From: Burkholderiales bacterium
Lineage (GTDB): Bacteria > Pseudomonadota > Gammaproteobacteria > Burkholderiales > Casimicrobiaceae
Length of the DNA stretch: 64,000 nucleotides
Assembly: GCA_025354165.1 (NCBI GenBank)
Contig: JANXNI010000029.1
Coordinates: forward strand, 62,001 to 126,000
Direction of reading: 5' to 3'
A model generated the notes under the pieces. The model did no database searches. It was not told the DNA's origin and saw only the letters and a program-made list of their open reading frames with translations. The translations under genes were made by a program, and so were the position numbers. Positions 17,658-27,600 of this stretch are shown here, one piece after another. How positions within the stretch are numbered: position 1 is the stretch's first letter; every line of letters begins with the position of its first letter.

Positions 17658-20600
17658 ATGCCGAAACCTTTCACACCAGAAGCGCTCACGAGCACCACCC
17701 ACGACGTGACAAACATGTCCGTCACGTCATCGCACAGCGCGATGCGCCTTCGCACGTTGCTGACTGTTCCCTTTGTATTACTGATTCTGATACCGGCCCT
17801 GATCATCGCGGGCACGTCGCTCTATACCGGCTTGCAAGCCGTGGATGTGTTGTCGCGACAGTTAATGGATGACATTTCTGCGCGGGTCGGTCAGATGGCC
17901 GTGCACCAGCTGGAGGAAGCGTCCGTCACCATGCGGGCGACCTTTCCCAACGCGGGCGACAGCTACGATGCTTCACTCGATGTGTTTGCCGATAAAGAAA
18001 AACTCGAACGCAAATTGTTCGAATTGACGGCGGGGACGCGCACCACGGGATACGTCTACTTCGCCGGTGAAAACGGCAGCTTTGTCGGCGTTGATCGTGG
18101 TCGACCTGGCGCTCGCGCAGCAGCGACTGTGCGCTTACAGGGGTCCAGTGGCAAGCCGCGCCAGAGCTTTACGGCCCGCAACCCCGGTGATCGCATGCAC
18201 TTGCTGGAGATTGAAGATCGTATTTATGACGCGCACGAACGCCCTTGGTACAAGCTCGCCAAATCCTCGCAGCATTTGATCTGGGCACCGGTGTACGTGT
18301 CTTTCGCGTCCCGCGCGCTGGTGACGACGGTCGCGCAACCGGTCATCACTTCATCCGGTTCGTTGTTTGGTGTGCTCGCTGCGGACGTCGAGCTGTCGGA
18401 ATTGAGCGCGTTCATGAAGAGCATTTCGGTGAGCGCCAACGGTGTGGCATTCATTGTGGATCGCGACGGCATGTTAGTCGCGGCGTCGACACCTGATCAG
18501 CCGTTTCGCAATGAGGGCGGTGTGCAGAAGCGGGTGGCCGCGCGCGATAGCCCGAACGAGTTGGTGCGCGCGGCGGCACAGTGGTGGCGCACGCCGGGAG
18601 GCGACAACAGCGTCGCGCCGGTGATCGCCATGATCACCTCGACGGGTGAAAACGTTGACGTCGCGGCCCGGCGGGTAACCGGCATTGATGGCATTGACTG
18701 GGACATCGTGGTGGCGATTCCGCGCAGCGATTTCACCGCCCCGATTGTGAAAAGCGCGATCAGCATGTTCATCGTGACGCTCACGGCATTGTTGGCGGCA
18801 CTGCTCCTCGGGTTGTGGTTGCTGCGCCGGGTGACACGTGATGTTGATCAACTGGTCAGTGTGACGCGCGAGATTTCTGCCGATGGCTTGCCGACGCATA
18901 TTCCGGCGACGACGTTGGCCGAGACCGGGGTGCTGGCGAAAGCGTTCGGTGAAATGGTGGAGCGTTTGCGCCAGTCGCTTGACACCATCCGTACACAGCA
19001 CGACAAATTTGTGGCGCTGAACACGACGCTTGAAGATCGTGTCGAGCGACGCACCTTGCAGCTCGACGAACAAAATCTGACACTGACCGAAGAGATCATT
19101 CGTCGGCAACGGCTGGAACGCGATTTGCGCACCACCTCGCAAGCCGCACAAAAAGCTGCCGAAGATAAAGCGCGCTTTCTGGCGATATTGAGTCATGAGC
19201 TGCGCACGCCCTTGCAGGCTGTGGTCGGCGCGAGTCATCTGCTGGCTGCGGGCGAGCTGGGGCACACGCGAACCGACGCCGTGGACACGCTTGATGCGGC
19301 GAGCAAATCACTGCTAGCGCTGATTGATGGCGTGCTGTCGTACTCACGACTGGAGGCTGGCGTCGTCACGCCCACACTGGATACATTTGCCTTGCGAAAT
19401 TGCATAGACGACGCGGTGCGCGTGGCGCGTGCCGCGCAGATCAAATCGGCGATATCGCTGTCGGTTCAGATTGATCGTGACGTGCCGCCCACGCTTCACA
19501 CCGATGAAGGCATGCTCCGCCAGGTGCTGATTAATCTACTGGTAAATGCGCTGAAATTCACTGTCGAAGGTGAAGTTCGCGTTGATGTTTGCGTCATAAG
19601 TGAGGCCCGCAATGGCGAGCCTTTGCGGCTTAATTTCGAGGTGACGGACACCGGGCCCGGCGTTGATTTAGCAACACAGTATCGCCTGTTTCAACCGTTC
19701 CAGCAGGGGCGAAATCCTGATGGACAGGAAGGCGTCGGCAGCGGCCTTGGCCTGGTGATTTGTGCGCTATTGATTCGAGCACTGGGCGGGGATATTGAGA
19801 TGCACAGCGAGCTGGGAAAAGGCACCCGTATGAGCTTTTCGATTCTGGCGCATACGGCGCACGACGCGGTGGCAGGGCCATTGTTGTTGGCCGATGGTGC
19901 CGCTTCATCGACACCCGAGCAAAGATCTGCGCTGGCGCAAGCGCAGCGCGTGATGGTGGTAGAGGACAACGACGTCAACCGTGAATTGCTCACCATCATG
20001 TTGGGCCAACTGGGGCACACGGTCGTCGGAGTAGCTGATGGAGAGGCCGCCATCGAAGCGGCAGCGGCGGGTTCCGCGAGCCCGTTTGATATCGTGCTGA
20101 TGGATCTGAATTTGCCGCGTATCGGCGGCATTGAGGCGACGCGACGCATTCTGCAAAGCTATGGCGGTCGTGGCGAGCCGCCCCGAATCATCGCGCTCAC
20201 AGCGAGCGTGAGTGACGCAGATCGTGCGCTCTGCGCGGCTGCGGGAATGAGCGGATTTTTGACCAAACCGGCGACCGTGTTTAGCCTCGACACCGCGCTG
20301 CGTAACGCCATTAAAAACCACGGGCCGAGCGTGACCGCAGACGCAGCGTATTTGCTCGATCAGGCAACGCTCAATTCGTTGGCGGAACTCGAAAAGCGTG
20401 CCGCCGAACCGTTCCTCGTTCGACTGATTGATCGTTTTTTGAAAAGCCTGCCGGAGGATGTGACGCGCGTGAAGATTGAATGGATGGCCGACAATCTCGA
20501 ACAAACCGAAGCAGCGGCCCATGCACTGGCCGGTGCAGCAGCGGCGGTAGGGGCTGGCGCGCTGTCGAGGGCGGCACGGCACATGTCTGACTCGCCGGAC

Positions 20601-20714
20601 GACTTGTGCATGGCTGAGCTAACGAGCCTGGCCGAGCGCACGAGAGCGGCATTAGTGATTTGGCGCAATGATCTGGTTGCGGCAACGGGTGTTTCCCCGC
20701 TTAGAAACACCTAA
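17658..20714 (+). CDS. Hybrid sensor histidine kinase (Cache, HAMP, HisKA, HATPase, REC, Hpt)
   Basis: The product is 1018 residues if started at 17658; ATGs at 17715 and 17742 are alternatives just before the first membrane helix (TLLTVPFVLLILIPALIIAG). A periplasmic Cache-type sensor region follows, then a second helix (MFIVTLTALLAALLLGLWLL), HAMP, the phosphorylated His513 in SHELRTPLQAVVGA, an ATPase domain with GVGSGLGLVICALL, a receiver with Asp816 in MDLNLPRIGG, and an Hpt domain with His955. This is a full phosphorelay in one protein. The output is probably the NarL-type regulator encoded 114 bp downstream. The ligand is unknown. Confidence 0.93.
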   Translation: MPKPFTPEALTSTTHDVTNMSVTSSHSAMRLRTLLTVPFVLLILIPALIIAGTSLYTGLQAVDVLSRQLMDDISARVGQMAVHQLEEASVTMRATFPNAGDSYDASLDVFADKEKLERKLFELTAGTRTTGYVYFAGENGSFVGVDRGRPGARAAATVRLQGSSGKPRQSFTARNPGDRMHLLEIEDRIYDAHERPWYKLAKSSQHLIWAPVYVSFASRALVTTVAQPVITSSGSLFGVLAADVELSELSAFMKSISVSANGVAFIVDRDGMLVAASTPDQPFRNEGGVQKRVAARDSPNELVRAAAQWWRTPGGDNSVAPVIAMITSTGENVDVAARRVTGIDGIDWDIVVAIPRSDFTAPIVKSAISMFIVTLTALLAALLLGLWLLRRVTRDVDQLVSVTREISADGLPTHIPATTLAETGVLAKAFGEMVERLRQSLDTIRTQHDKFVALNTTLEDRVERRTLQLDEQNLTLTEEIIRRQRLERDLRTTSQAAQKAAEDKARFLAILSHELRTPLQAVVGASHLLAAGELGHTRTDAVDTLDAASKSLLALIDGVLSYSRLEAGVVTPTLDTFALRNCIDDAVRVARAAQIKSAISLSVQIDRDVPPTLHTDEGMLRQVLINLLVNALKFTVEGEVRVDVCVISEARNGEPLRLNFEVTDTGPGVDLATQYRLFQPFQQGRNPDGQEGVGSGLGLVICALLIRALGGDIEMHSELGKGTRMSFSILAHTAHDAVAGPLLLADGAASSTPEQRSALAQAQRVMVVEDNDVNRELLTIMLGQLGHTVVGVADGEAAIEAAAAGSASPFDIVLMDLNLPRIGGIEATRRILQSYGGRGEPPRIIALTASVSDADRALCAAAGMSGFLTKPATVFSLDTALRNAIKNHGPSVTADAAYLLDQATLNSLAELEKRAAEPFLVRLIDRFLKSLPEDVTRVKIEWMADNLEQTEAAAHALAGAAAAVGAGALSRAARHMSDSPDDLCMAELTSLAERTRAALVIWRNDLVAATGVSPLRNT

Positions 20715-20828
20715 ATCCGCCGATACTCGCCCATCTGCTGGTATTTCGATTTAAGATACATCTGATATTCAGTGCAACAAGCGAGTTTCACCCGATAAAT
20801 CCGTTTTAACGCGAGAAAATTTAGGGTT

Positions 20829-21461
20829 ATGAATGCACATTCGCTCTCCCACCCCATTCGCGTTGTCGTCGCGGATGATCACCCCATTGTCCTCGCCGGC
20901 CTGGTCGGAATCCTCTCGTCGGATCGTGGCATACGCATTGTCGGCCAGGCCGAGGACGGGCAACAAGCCGTTGAGCTCATTCGCAAGGTTGGTGTCGATG
21001 TCCTGATGCTGGATCTCGCCATGCCTGGCCGTGCGGGGCTCTCGCTGCTGCGCCAACTGCTTGATGAGGGGCCTGAACTCCGCGTTATCGTGTTCACCGC
21101 CTACGACGCCGCCTCGCATAAAGATCGCTCGCTCGCACTCGGTGCCGCCGCGTATCTTGCCAAAGGCACCCCGCCGCAGCAAATCATCGCGACCGTGCAC
21201 GATGTCATGCTGCGCCCGGTGCCGAAGCGCACAGTGGGCGTCGATGAGGCCCCGCACACCCATCTTTCGTTGCGCCAATACGATATTTTTATTCGCCTTG
21301 TTCGCGGCGAATCAGTGACCGACATTGCGAAGGATTTACACCTGAGCGTGAAGACCGTCAGCACTCACAAAGTCACCGTGCAGAAGCGCCTTGGCGCAAA
21401 CTCGGTCGTTGATCTCGTGCGCTACTCGGCGCAGCATCATCTGGTGCCCGTGGACGGGTGA
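20829..21461 (+). CDS. NarL/FixJ-type response regulator
   Basis: The product is 210 residues. The receiver has Asp62 in LMLDLAMPG, a Thr in VFTAYD and the Lys in LAKGTPP. The C-terminal LuxR-type helix-turn-helix (LSLRQYDIFIRLVRGESVTDI and VKTVSTHKVTVQKRLG) binds DNA. It directly follows the hybrid kinase on the same strand, so the pair probably forms one signalling pathway. No target genes can be named from the window. Confidence 0.94.
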   Translation: MNAHSLSHPIRVVVADDHPIVLAGLVGILSSDRGIRIVGQAEDGQQAVELIRKVGVDVLMLDLAMPGRAGLSLLRQLLDEGPELRVIVFTAYDAASHKDRSLALGAAAYLAKGTPPQQIIATVHDVMLRPVPKRTVGVDEAPHTHLSLRQYDIFIRLVRGESVTDIAKDLHLSVKTVSTHKVTVQKRLGANSVVDLVRYSAQHHLVPVDG

Positions 21462-21483
21462 TTTCGCGCTTGCCAATGACCTT

Positions 21484-21599
21484 CAGCTTTTCGATGAAAA
21501 GACGATTGCACAGGGGTTAGATGGCGATTAGATCAATAGTCGACTTGGTCGGTTATATCCAATTAGCCCTTATTCAATGGCGCGTTCAGCCCAAAGCTG
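21484..21599. repeat. Copy B of the dispersed palindromic element
   Basis: Left arm 21484-21519 (CAGCTTTT to GGGTTA), middle 44 nt, right arm 21564-21599 (TAGCCC to AAGCTG). Both arms are exactly 36 nt. The right arm contains a local hairpin CAGC-CCAAA-GCTG. The middle contains the stem CGATT with AGTCG, including one T-G wobble. It lies between the response regulator and the MFS gene. Confidence 0.85.
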
Positions 21600-21714
21600 A
21601 TGACCTCAATGCAGGCTAGACTGAAGATTTCGCACGCTGATTTTCTCCGACGTCGCTAGCATCGCGACTTGCTTTGTTCCCTTTTCTTCTACGCGCCAAG
21701 CGGTGCGGCAACGA

Positions 21715-22947
21715 ATGACCTCCCTCGAATCCCGTCAACGTATGTTCCGCGCGCTCGTCGCGGTCGCCATCATTTTGGGTATCGCCATGGGCACGCGAAA
21801 CGCGTTCTCCGGCCTGTTCCTGCAACCGATTTCGGCCGACATGAAATGGGGCCGCGAGGTGTTTTCGTTAGCCGTCGCGCTGCAAAATCTAGTGTGGGGC
21901 ATTGCACAACCCTTCATCGGCTACATCGCAGATCGCTACGGCGCGAAACGTGTGTTTGTGGTCGGCGCCGTGCTCTACACCGTCGGTTTGACCTGGACGG
22001 CGTTCCTGTCGAACACCTTCACGTTGGCGCTCTCCGGTGGCATCCTCATGGGCGTCGCGATCGCCTGCACGACGTATTCGGTGGCGTACAGCGTGCTCGG
22101 CAAAATGGTGCCGCCCGAGCGCCGCGCCTGGGCGTTCGGCATCAGCGCCGCAGCGGGCTCGTTCGGCCAGTTCCTGCTGATTCCGGTCGGACAATGGTTC
22201 ATCAGCCACAACGGCTGGTCGTTCTCGCTGGTGGGCCTTGCGCTCATCACTGCCACCATCGCGCCGTTAGGTTGGTACTTCGCCAAGCTGGGCGAAGCAG
22301 GCAAGTTGCCGCAGCCGCTCAGCAATGCGCGGCAGGCAACGGCGGGTGAGGCGCTGCGCACTGCGTTCGCAGATCGCAGTTTTTCGCTGCTGACGCTGGG
22401 CTATTTCGTTTGTGGATTTCAGGTCGTCTTCATAGGCGCGCATCTCACGCCCTATTTGCTCGACAAAGGCATCGAAGCCCGCGTTGGCGTCACGGCACTC
22501 GCACTGATCGGTCTGTTCAATTGTTTCGGCACCTATCTCGCGGGCGTCGTCGCGGGCAAGATGCCCAAGCGCTACGTGCTCTCGTTCATTTACATCATGC
22601 GCTCGGTCGTGATTGTCGCGTTTCTCGCGCTGCCGATTTCGGAGTGGAGCGTGTATGCGTTCGCCGCAGCGATTGGTTTCTTGTGGCTCTCCACAGTGCC
22701 GCCGACCAACGCCATCATCGCGCAGGTGTACGGCGTTCGCTACCTCGGCATGCTGGGTGGCATCGTGTTTTTCTCGCACCAGATTGGTAGTTTTTTGGGG
22801 GCTTGGCTCGGTGGGAAAATTTATGACGCCACGGGAAACTACAACACGGTTTGGATGTTGACGATTGGGCTTGGCGTGTTTGCGGCGTTGGTGCATTTGC
22901 CGATAGATGAGCGGGCGTTAGATGGCCGTCAACCGGCGTTGGCGTAG
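21715..22947 (+). CDS. MFS transporter
   Basis: The product is 410 residues from the ATG at 21715; an in-frame GTG at 21703 would add four. Twelve membrane helices are expected. The cytoplasmic loop between helices 2 and 3 reads GYIADRYGAKRV, the signature of the major facilitator superfamily, and the second half has an equivalent near AGVVAGKMPKRYV. The overall look (QPISADMKWGREVFSLAVALQ) fits the monocarboxylate or oxalate/formate-like branch. The substrate cannot be set from sequence, and there are no linked catabolic genes. Confidence 0.88.
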   Translation: MTSLESRQRMFRALVAVAIILGIAMGTRNAFSGLFLQPISADMKWGREVFSLAVALQNLVWGIAQPFIGYIADRYGAKRVFVVGAVLYTVGLTWTAFLSNTFTLALSGGILMGVAIACTTYSVAYSVLGKMVPPERRAWAFGISAAAGSFGQFLLIPVGQWFISHNGWSFSLVGLALITATIAPLGWYFAKLGEAGKLPQPLSNARQATAGEALRTAFADRSFSLLTLGYFVCGFQVVFIGAHLTPYLLDKGIEARVGVTALALIGLFNCFGTYLAGVVAGKMPKRYVLSFIYIMRSVVIVAFLALPISEWSVYAFAAAIGFLWLSTVPPTNAIIAQVYGVRYLGMLGGIVFFSHQIGSFLGAWLGGKIYDATGNYNTVWMLTIGLGVFAALVHLPIDERALDGRQPALA

Positions 22948-22967
22948 CCCACCTCGCGCACACTGCC

Positions 22968-23376
22968 GTCATTCTCGGCGCAGCCGGGAATCCAGCTCGT
23001 AGTCCGCGCAAAGCGCAAATCAGTTCCCGCGCCCCTTGCGGGCGAGGGCTAGGGAGAGGGGGTGGTTGCACGCCATCCAAAGCTTCAACGAAGAACCCAC
23101 TCCCCGTTCGTGGTGAGCACGTCTAACCATGAACGCGGCGCCACCTATGCGCTCATGCCGCGCGGGCAGTCACTTTCTTCTGCTCCGCCAGAAGAGAGCA
23201 ACCAAAGAAGAGGCGGCCCCGACATTCGCCCTGATCCGAGATTTGAAGCGAAAACGTCGCGCGGTCCGAAACTCGCTGCGCTCAAACAACGGACCGCTTC
23301 ATCGACGTTTTCACTCCAAATCTCGGGTGCGAATGAACGGGGACCCCGTCGAACCGATATTTGATCGCTCCGCGAT
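22968..23376. repeat. Left arm of the long inverted repeat around the FRG gene
   Basis: This 409-bp stretch is the imperfect reverse complement of 24253-24654. It runs from GTCATTCTCG through a CCCTCTCCC-type unit (about 23030), a CCCCGTTCGTGGTGA unit (about 23102) and a palindromic unit with GAAGCGAAAACGTCG (about 23245) to GATCGCTCCGCGAT. Translated fragments such as RDLKRKRRAVRNSLRS belong to a dispersed repeat, not a gene. With its partner it brackets an 876-bp segment. Confidence 0.85.
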
Positions 23377-23473
23377 GAGGACGACAAGAGCTCGGATGCG
23401 AGCGTCTGGACCACCCACCTCTGGACTGACCGTTGAAAATCTTCAAAGGGAGGCTTGTCCATACAATTAGCTG

Positions 23474-24235
23474 ATGATTGAAGAGAAGACTTTCTTTAGC
23501 ATTGATCGCGCCTTGGTGTGGCTCCAAATGCAGGTCTCGCAGGGCTTTTGCTGGTATCGCGGCCACACCAACGCCGAGTACAAGTTAGTGCCAAAGGTCT
23601 TCCGGCCCGATTGCACAAAGACCGAGAACAATCTATATCGAGGGTTTATCCGAGAAGCGTACTCGTTGCTTGGAAATCATGCCCCTAACGATCTGTACTC
23701 GATTGATTGGTTACCTCTCATGCAGCACTACGGACTAGCAACGCGCGCGCTCGATTGGACTACCACCCCGTTGACGGCATTGTTCTTCTCCGTGAGCAAC
23801 GAAACTGACGATACCGTAGGCCATGAACAAGACGGCACAGTCTGGCTGTTGAATCCGACTCGCCTTAACGAACTTTGTTGGCCAAACGGTGGAGGAATCA
23901 TCCGTAATGATGCGCCGTTTATGCGTCTACATATGTTGCAAGCAATTTCGCAGGGTTGCTTACCTCCACCCAAGGCAGTGGCTTTTCAGTCGCTGCGTCG
24001 AACAGTGCGCGAACGGGCGCAACACGGCGCGTTCACAATTCACTCTGGATCGTTACCTCTGGAGCAGTTGGCAGAGTCTGAGACTTTTCTCAAGAAAATT
24101 CGAATTCCGAATCACAAGAAACTATTTTTCAAAGAGTTACTGTTTACATGCGGTATTGACGCGGCTTCAATGTTCGCGGAGTTGCCGCACGTTGCGCAAC
24201 GCTTGATGCTTAGAACGAAGAACTCCGCGCGCTGA
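23474..24235 (+). CDS. FRG-domain protein
   Basis: The product is 253 residues. The FRG domain is clear: FCWYRGHTNAEYKLVPKVFR near residues 25-45 and LMQHYGLATRALDWTTTPLT near residues 84-105, with conserved Arg, Gly, His and Asp. FRG proteins have been linked to phage defence and other accessory functions, but the activity is not settled. No partner gene or secretion signal is evident. It is flanked by inverted repeats of about 400 bp, and its codon and base use look more AT-rich than its neighbours, which suggests transfer as a one-gene unit. Confidence 0.85.
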   Translation: MIEEKTFFSIDRALVWLQMQVSQGFCWYRGHTNAEYKLVPKVFRPDCTKTENNLYRGFIREAYSLLGNHAPNDLYSIDWLPLMQHYGLATRALDWTTTPLTALFFSVSNETDDTVGHEQDGTVWLLNPTRLNELCWPNGGGIIRNDAPFMRLHMLQAISQGCLPPPKAVAFQSLRRTVRERAQHGAFTIHSGSLPLEQLAESETFLKKIRIPNHKKLFFKELLFTCGIDAASMFAELPHVAQRLMLRTKNSAR

Positions 24236-24252
24236 TCATTTGGAATGACGAA

Positions 24253-24654
24253 ATCGCGAAGCGATCAAATATTGGTTCGACGGGGCCCCCGTGTATTCGC
24301 CCCCGTGATTTGAAGCGAAAACGTCGATGAAGCGGTCCGTTGTTTGAGCGTAGCGAGTTTCGGACCGCGCGACGTTTTCGCTTCAAATCTCGGATCAGGG
24401 CGAATGTCGGGGTCGCCTTTTTTGGGTTACCTTTTTTGGCGAAGCAAAAAAGGTGACTGCCCTGCGGCATGAGCAGCTCGTGCAACCGCTTCCATGGTTC
24501 GACAAGTTCACCACGAACGGGGAGTTGGGTCTTCAAGCGCAAGGCGGCGCAACGCCACCAAACCCCTCACCCTAACCCTCTCCCGCAAGGGGCGAGGGCA
24601 CTGAAGTGCGCTTCGCGGGGACTATGGGCTGGATTCCCGCTTCGCGAGAATGAC
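24253..24654. repeat. Right arm of the long inverted repeat around the FRG gene
   Basis: Reverse complement partner of 22968-23376. It starts ATCGCGAAGCGATC, 17 bp after the FRG stop codon, contains an internal palindrome with GAAGCGAAAACGTCG near 24313 and its complement near 24371, then the GTTCGACAAGTTCACCACGA unit (24498) and a CCCTCTCCCGCAAGGGG unit (about 24575), and ends CGAGAATGAC at 24654. Confidence 0.85.
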
Positions 24655-24698
24655 GACTCTACGCCGAGGACGACGACTGCCTTGCGGCATGAGCGCTC

Positions 24699-27600
24699 CT
24701 ACTGCAATGTAGAAATCGGAGCCAACAGTGCATCCACATCCGCCACCGTCAACCCGGTCAACGCATTCCCTTCACCCTCCAGCAACGCCGAAGCCAACTC
24801 CCGTTTCCGCGCCAGCATATCCAGCATGCGCTCCTCCAGCGTCCCTTTGGCCACCAGCTTCGTCACGATCACGGGTTTGTCTTGGCCCATGCGATGCGCG
24901 CGCGCCGTGGCTTGCGCTTCTACTGCTGGATTCCACCAGGGGTCGTAGTGGATGATGGTGTCGGCGGCGGTTAGGTTGAGGCCTACGCCACCGGCTTTGA
25001 GGCTCAGCAAAAAAACGCGCGTTTTGCCTGCCTGAAAATCGGCAATTGGGGTATCACGATCCGTGGTGTCGCCGGTCAATAGCGAGAAGGCGATGCCCTG
25101 CGCGTTGAGCATTTCGGCGATGAGTGCGAGCATGCTGGTGAACTGCGAGAAGATGAGCATGCTGCGGCCTTCTTCGAGCAGTTCGGGAACGTGCGTGCCT
25201 AGCCATTCGAGCTTGGCTGAACCTGCAGTGGCGATGTGTTTCCTCGCGCCGGGCAGCTTGACGAGTCTTGGGTCGCAGCAGACTTGCCGAAGTTTCAACA
25301 GGGCGTCGAGGATATGAATCGTGCTGTTCTTCAGGCCCTTTTTGTCGATGACTTTGCGGATGTCTTCGTGAATCGCCGTGCGCAGCGATTCGTACATGTC
25401 GGCCTGCGCAGTTTCAAGCTCGATCCAGCGCGTGTACTCGGTTTTTGGCGGCAATTCAGTGAGCACCTGATCGCGACCGCGGCGCAGGATGAAGGCGCGG
25501 ATTCGCGCCTTCAATTTTTTCATCTGCTCGTTATCGGCGCGTTGCTCGATGGGGTGACGGAAGATGCGATTGAAGCCTTCGAGATCGCCTAGCAAACCGG
25601 GAATCAGCACGTTGTAGATCGCCCACAATTCGCCGAGATGATTCTCCATCGGCGTGCCAGTGAGCGCGATGCGTTGATGTGCTTTGAGGGATTGCGCGGA
25701 CTGGTAGGTTTTTGCTTTCGCGTTTTTAAGCGTCTGCGCTTCGTCAAAAACGACGACATCCCATTCGATGTCGGCGAGCATTTTTTCGTCGCGTTGTAGC
25801 AACGGGTAGCTGGTCAGAACAATGTCTGCGCCCGCGAAGGCCCTTGCGTCCGAACTGCGCTCTGCACCATGGTGGCGATGGATTTTTAGCGTGGGAGCGA
25901 AGCGTTCGGCTTCACGTTGCCAGTTGGAAAGGACTGAGGTGGGAGCAATGATCAGATTGGGTTTGCGTGCTACGAGCACTTCGACGGGCTCGGTGCCAAC
26001 GGGCAGCGGCAATTCTCGTAATCGATGCAAGTGCGCCAACGTCTGCACGGTTTTACCGAGACCCATATCGTCCGCCAGCACGCCGCCCATGCTCAGTTCA
26101 TGCAAATGCGCGAGCCACGCGAGGCCATGATTTTGATAGGGCCGCAGCGTCGCGCTAAACCCGTGGGCAATGGTCACCGGAACCAGCTCCGACCCGCTGC
26201 GCAGCCGCTCGCGCATCGACAGCCACGCGGGATGATCACGACCGAAATATTGAACGGTGTCATTGGGCAAATCCGGCATCAACGCAGCTTGCAGTAGGCT
26301 GATTTCGCCGACGCTGCCGCCTTGAAACCACTCGAACACTGGCGTCAAAATCGCCGCGATGCGATCACCGGGAATGCGCACGACTTGTGACGTCTTTACG
26401 CGATCCGGCACGGGTACGGAGAGCAATACATATTCCACCGATGGGAGTGCCTTGAGCCACTGCTCCGGATCACTTTGCGCTGCGATTAACTTGGCAAGCG
26501 CGGGTGCCATGTCGACGCGTTTGCCATCGACATCAACGCCTAACGACAAACGAAACCAGCCGTTTTCGTTGCCGGGAGACAACTCCAGCGATGGCTCGGG
26601 AATGTCTTCCATCGAGATCGGAAATCCCGTCTCGATTTCGATGGCGAAGCCTGCCATTTGCGCGTCAGCTAGAACCGCCGGGCCACGGCCTGACCAGTCA
26701 TGATCGGGTAGGCCCCAGAGCGATTCGCGCAAGGCCTTGATGTCGCGCGCATAGGCGAGCGACGGCTCGATGCGATCTGCGAGGTACAGCAGGCGCGGCA
26801 TGCGCATTTCCCAGCGCGATTCAACGCGTACATTGCGCAGACGTTGGCTTAGCACTTCGCGACCCACGCGCTCTTGTTCCACCGCATGTTCAAGGCCGTT
26901 CCTTTGATACTGCAACAGCTTGCCGTCGGGGTAGCGGAACAACAGTTGTACAGCGGGGAACACACGACTTTGAAGGCTTGAATTTCGCCCCCAGCCGACG
27001 GACACATCGAACTCAACGAGCGCGAAACGCAGTACCGGTGAAGGGACGGGAAGAGGGGCCTCAACATCGCTCACGGTCGGGCAACGTGGAATCGCGTGGA
27101 AGTCCGGCAGCTCGCGCAGCGCATCGGCGACGAACGCCCATGCGCTCGTATCGTCGGCTTTGAGCGGAGGCAGTGCGACGAGGCGAGCGAGCGTTGTTGC
27201 GCTGACTTTTGTTTGCAGGGGGCGCAAGACGTTGTGCGGCGTGTCGATCACTAGCGGCGGGTCTAGCGCGATGATCGGTAGTGTTGATTCTGGATCACGA
27301 CGCGTAGTCTTTGCTCGCAATGCGACGCGTGTGCCGAGCGGCGTTTCAATATCGTCCCACGCAAGCGTCATCGGTTCGGCATCGGCCTGCGTCAATGCCG
27401 CGGCCAGCGGTGGAACTTCGGCTGACTTGAGCGCTTTCGTCCGCGCCTCGGTGTCAGTGAAGCCAACGGGGGCGATCCACATGCGCTCTGTTTCGAGCGC
27501 CATCTTCAGCAGTTGCGTGCCGATCACGCCGTTCAATTGCAGAATCGGGCGTGACGACTGCAAGCCAATCGTCGCCGCGAGCATGCGCAAAATCGGCTCG

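Noticed and set aside
18474-19265. 263-codon minus-strand frame inside the hybrid kinase gene
   Set aside because: It lies opposite a well-supported gene and shows no family features; a by-product of codon bias.
23129-23470. Arg-rich frame before the FRG gene
   Set aside because: It is the translation of a dispersed repeat, mirrored at 24.3 kb, not a gene.
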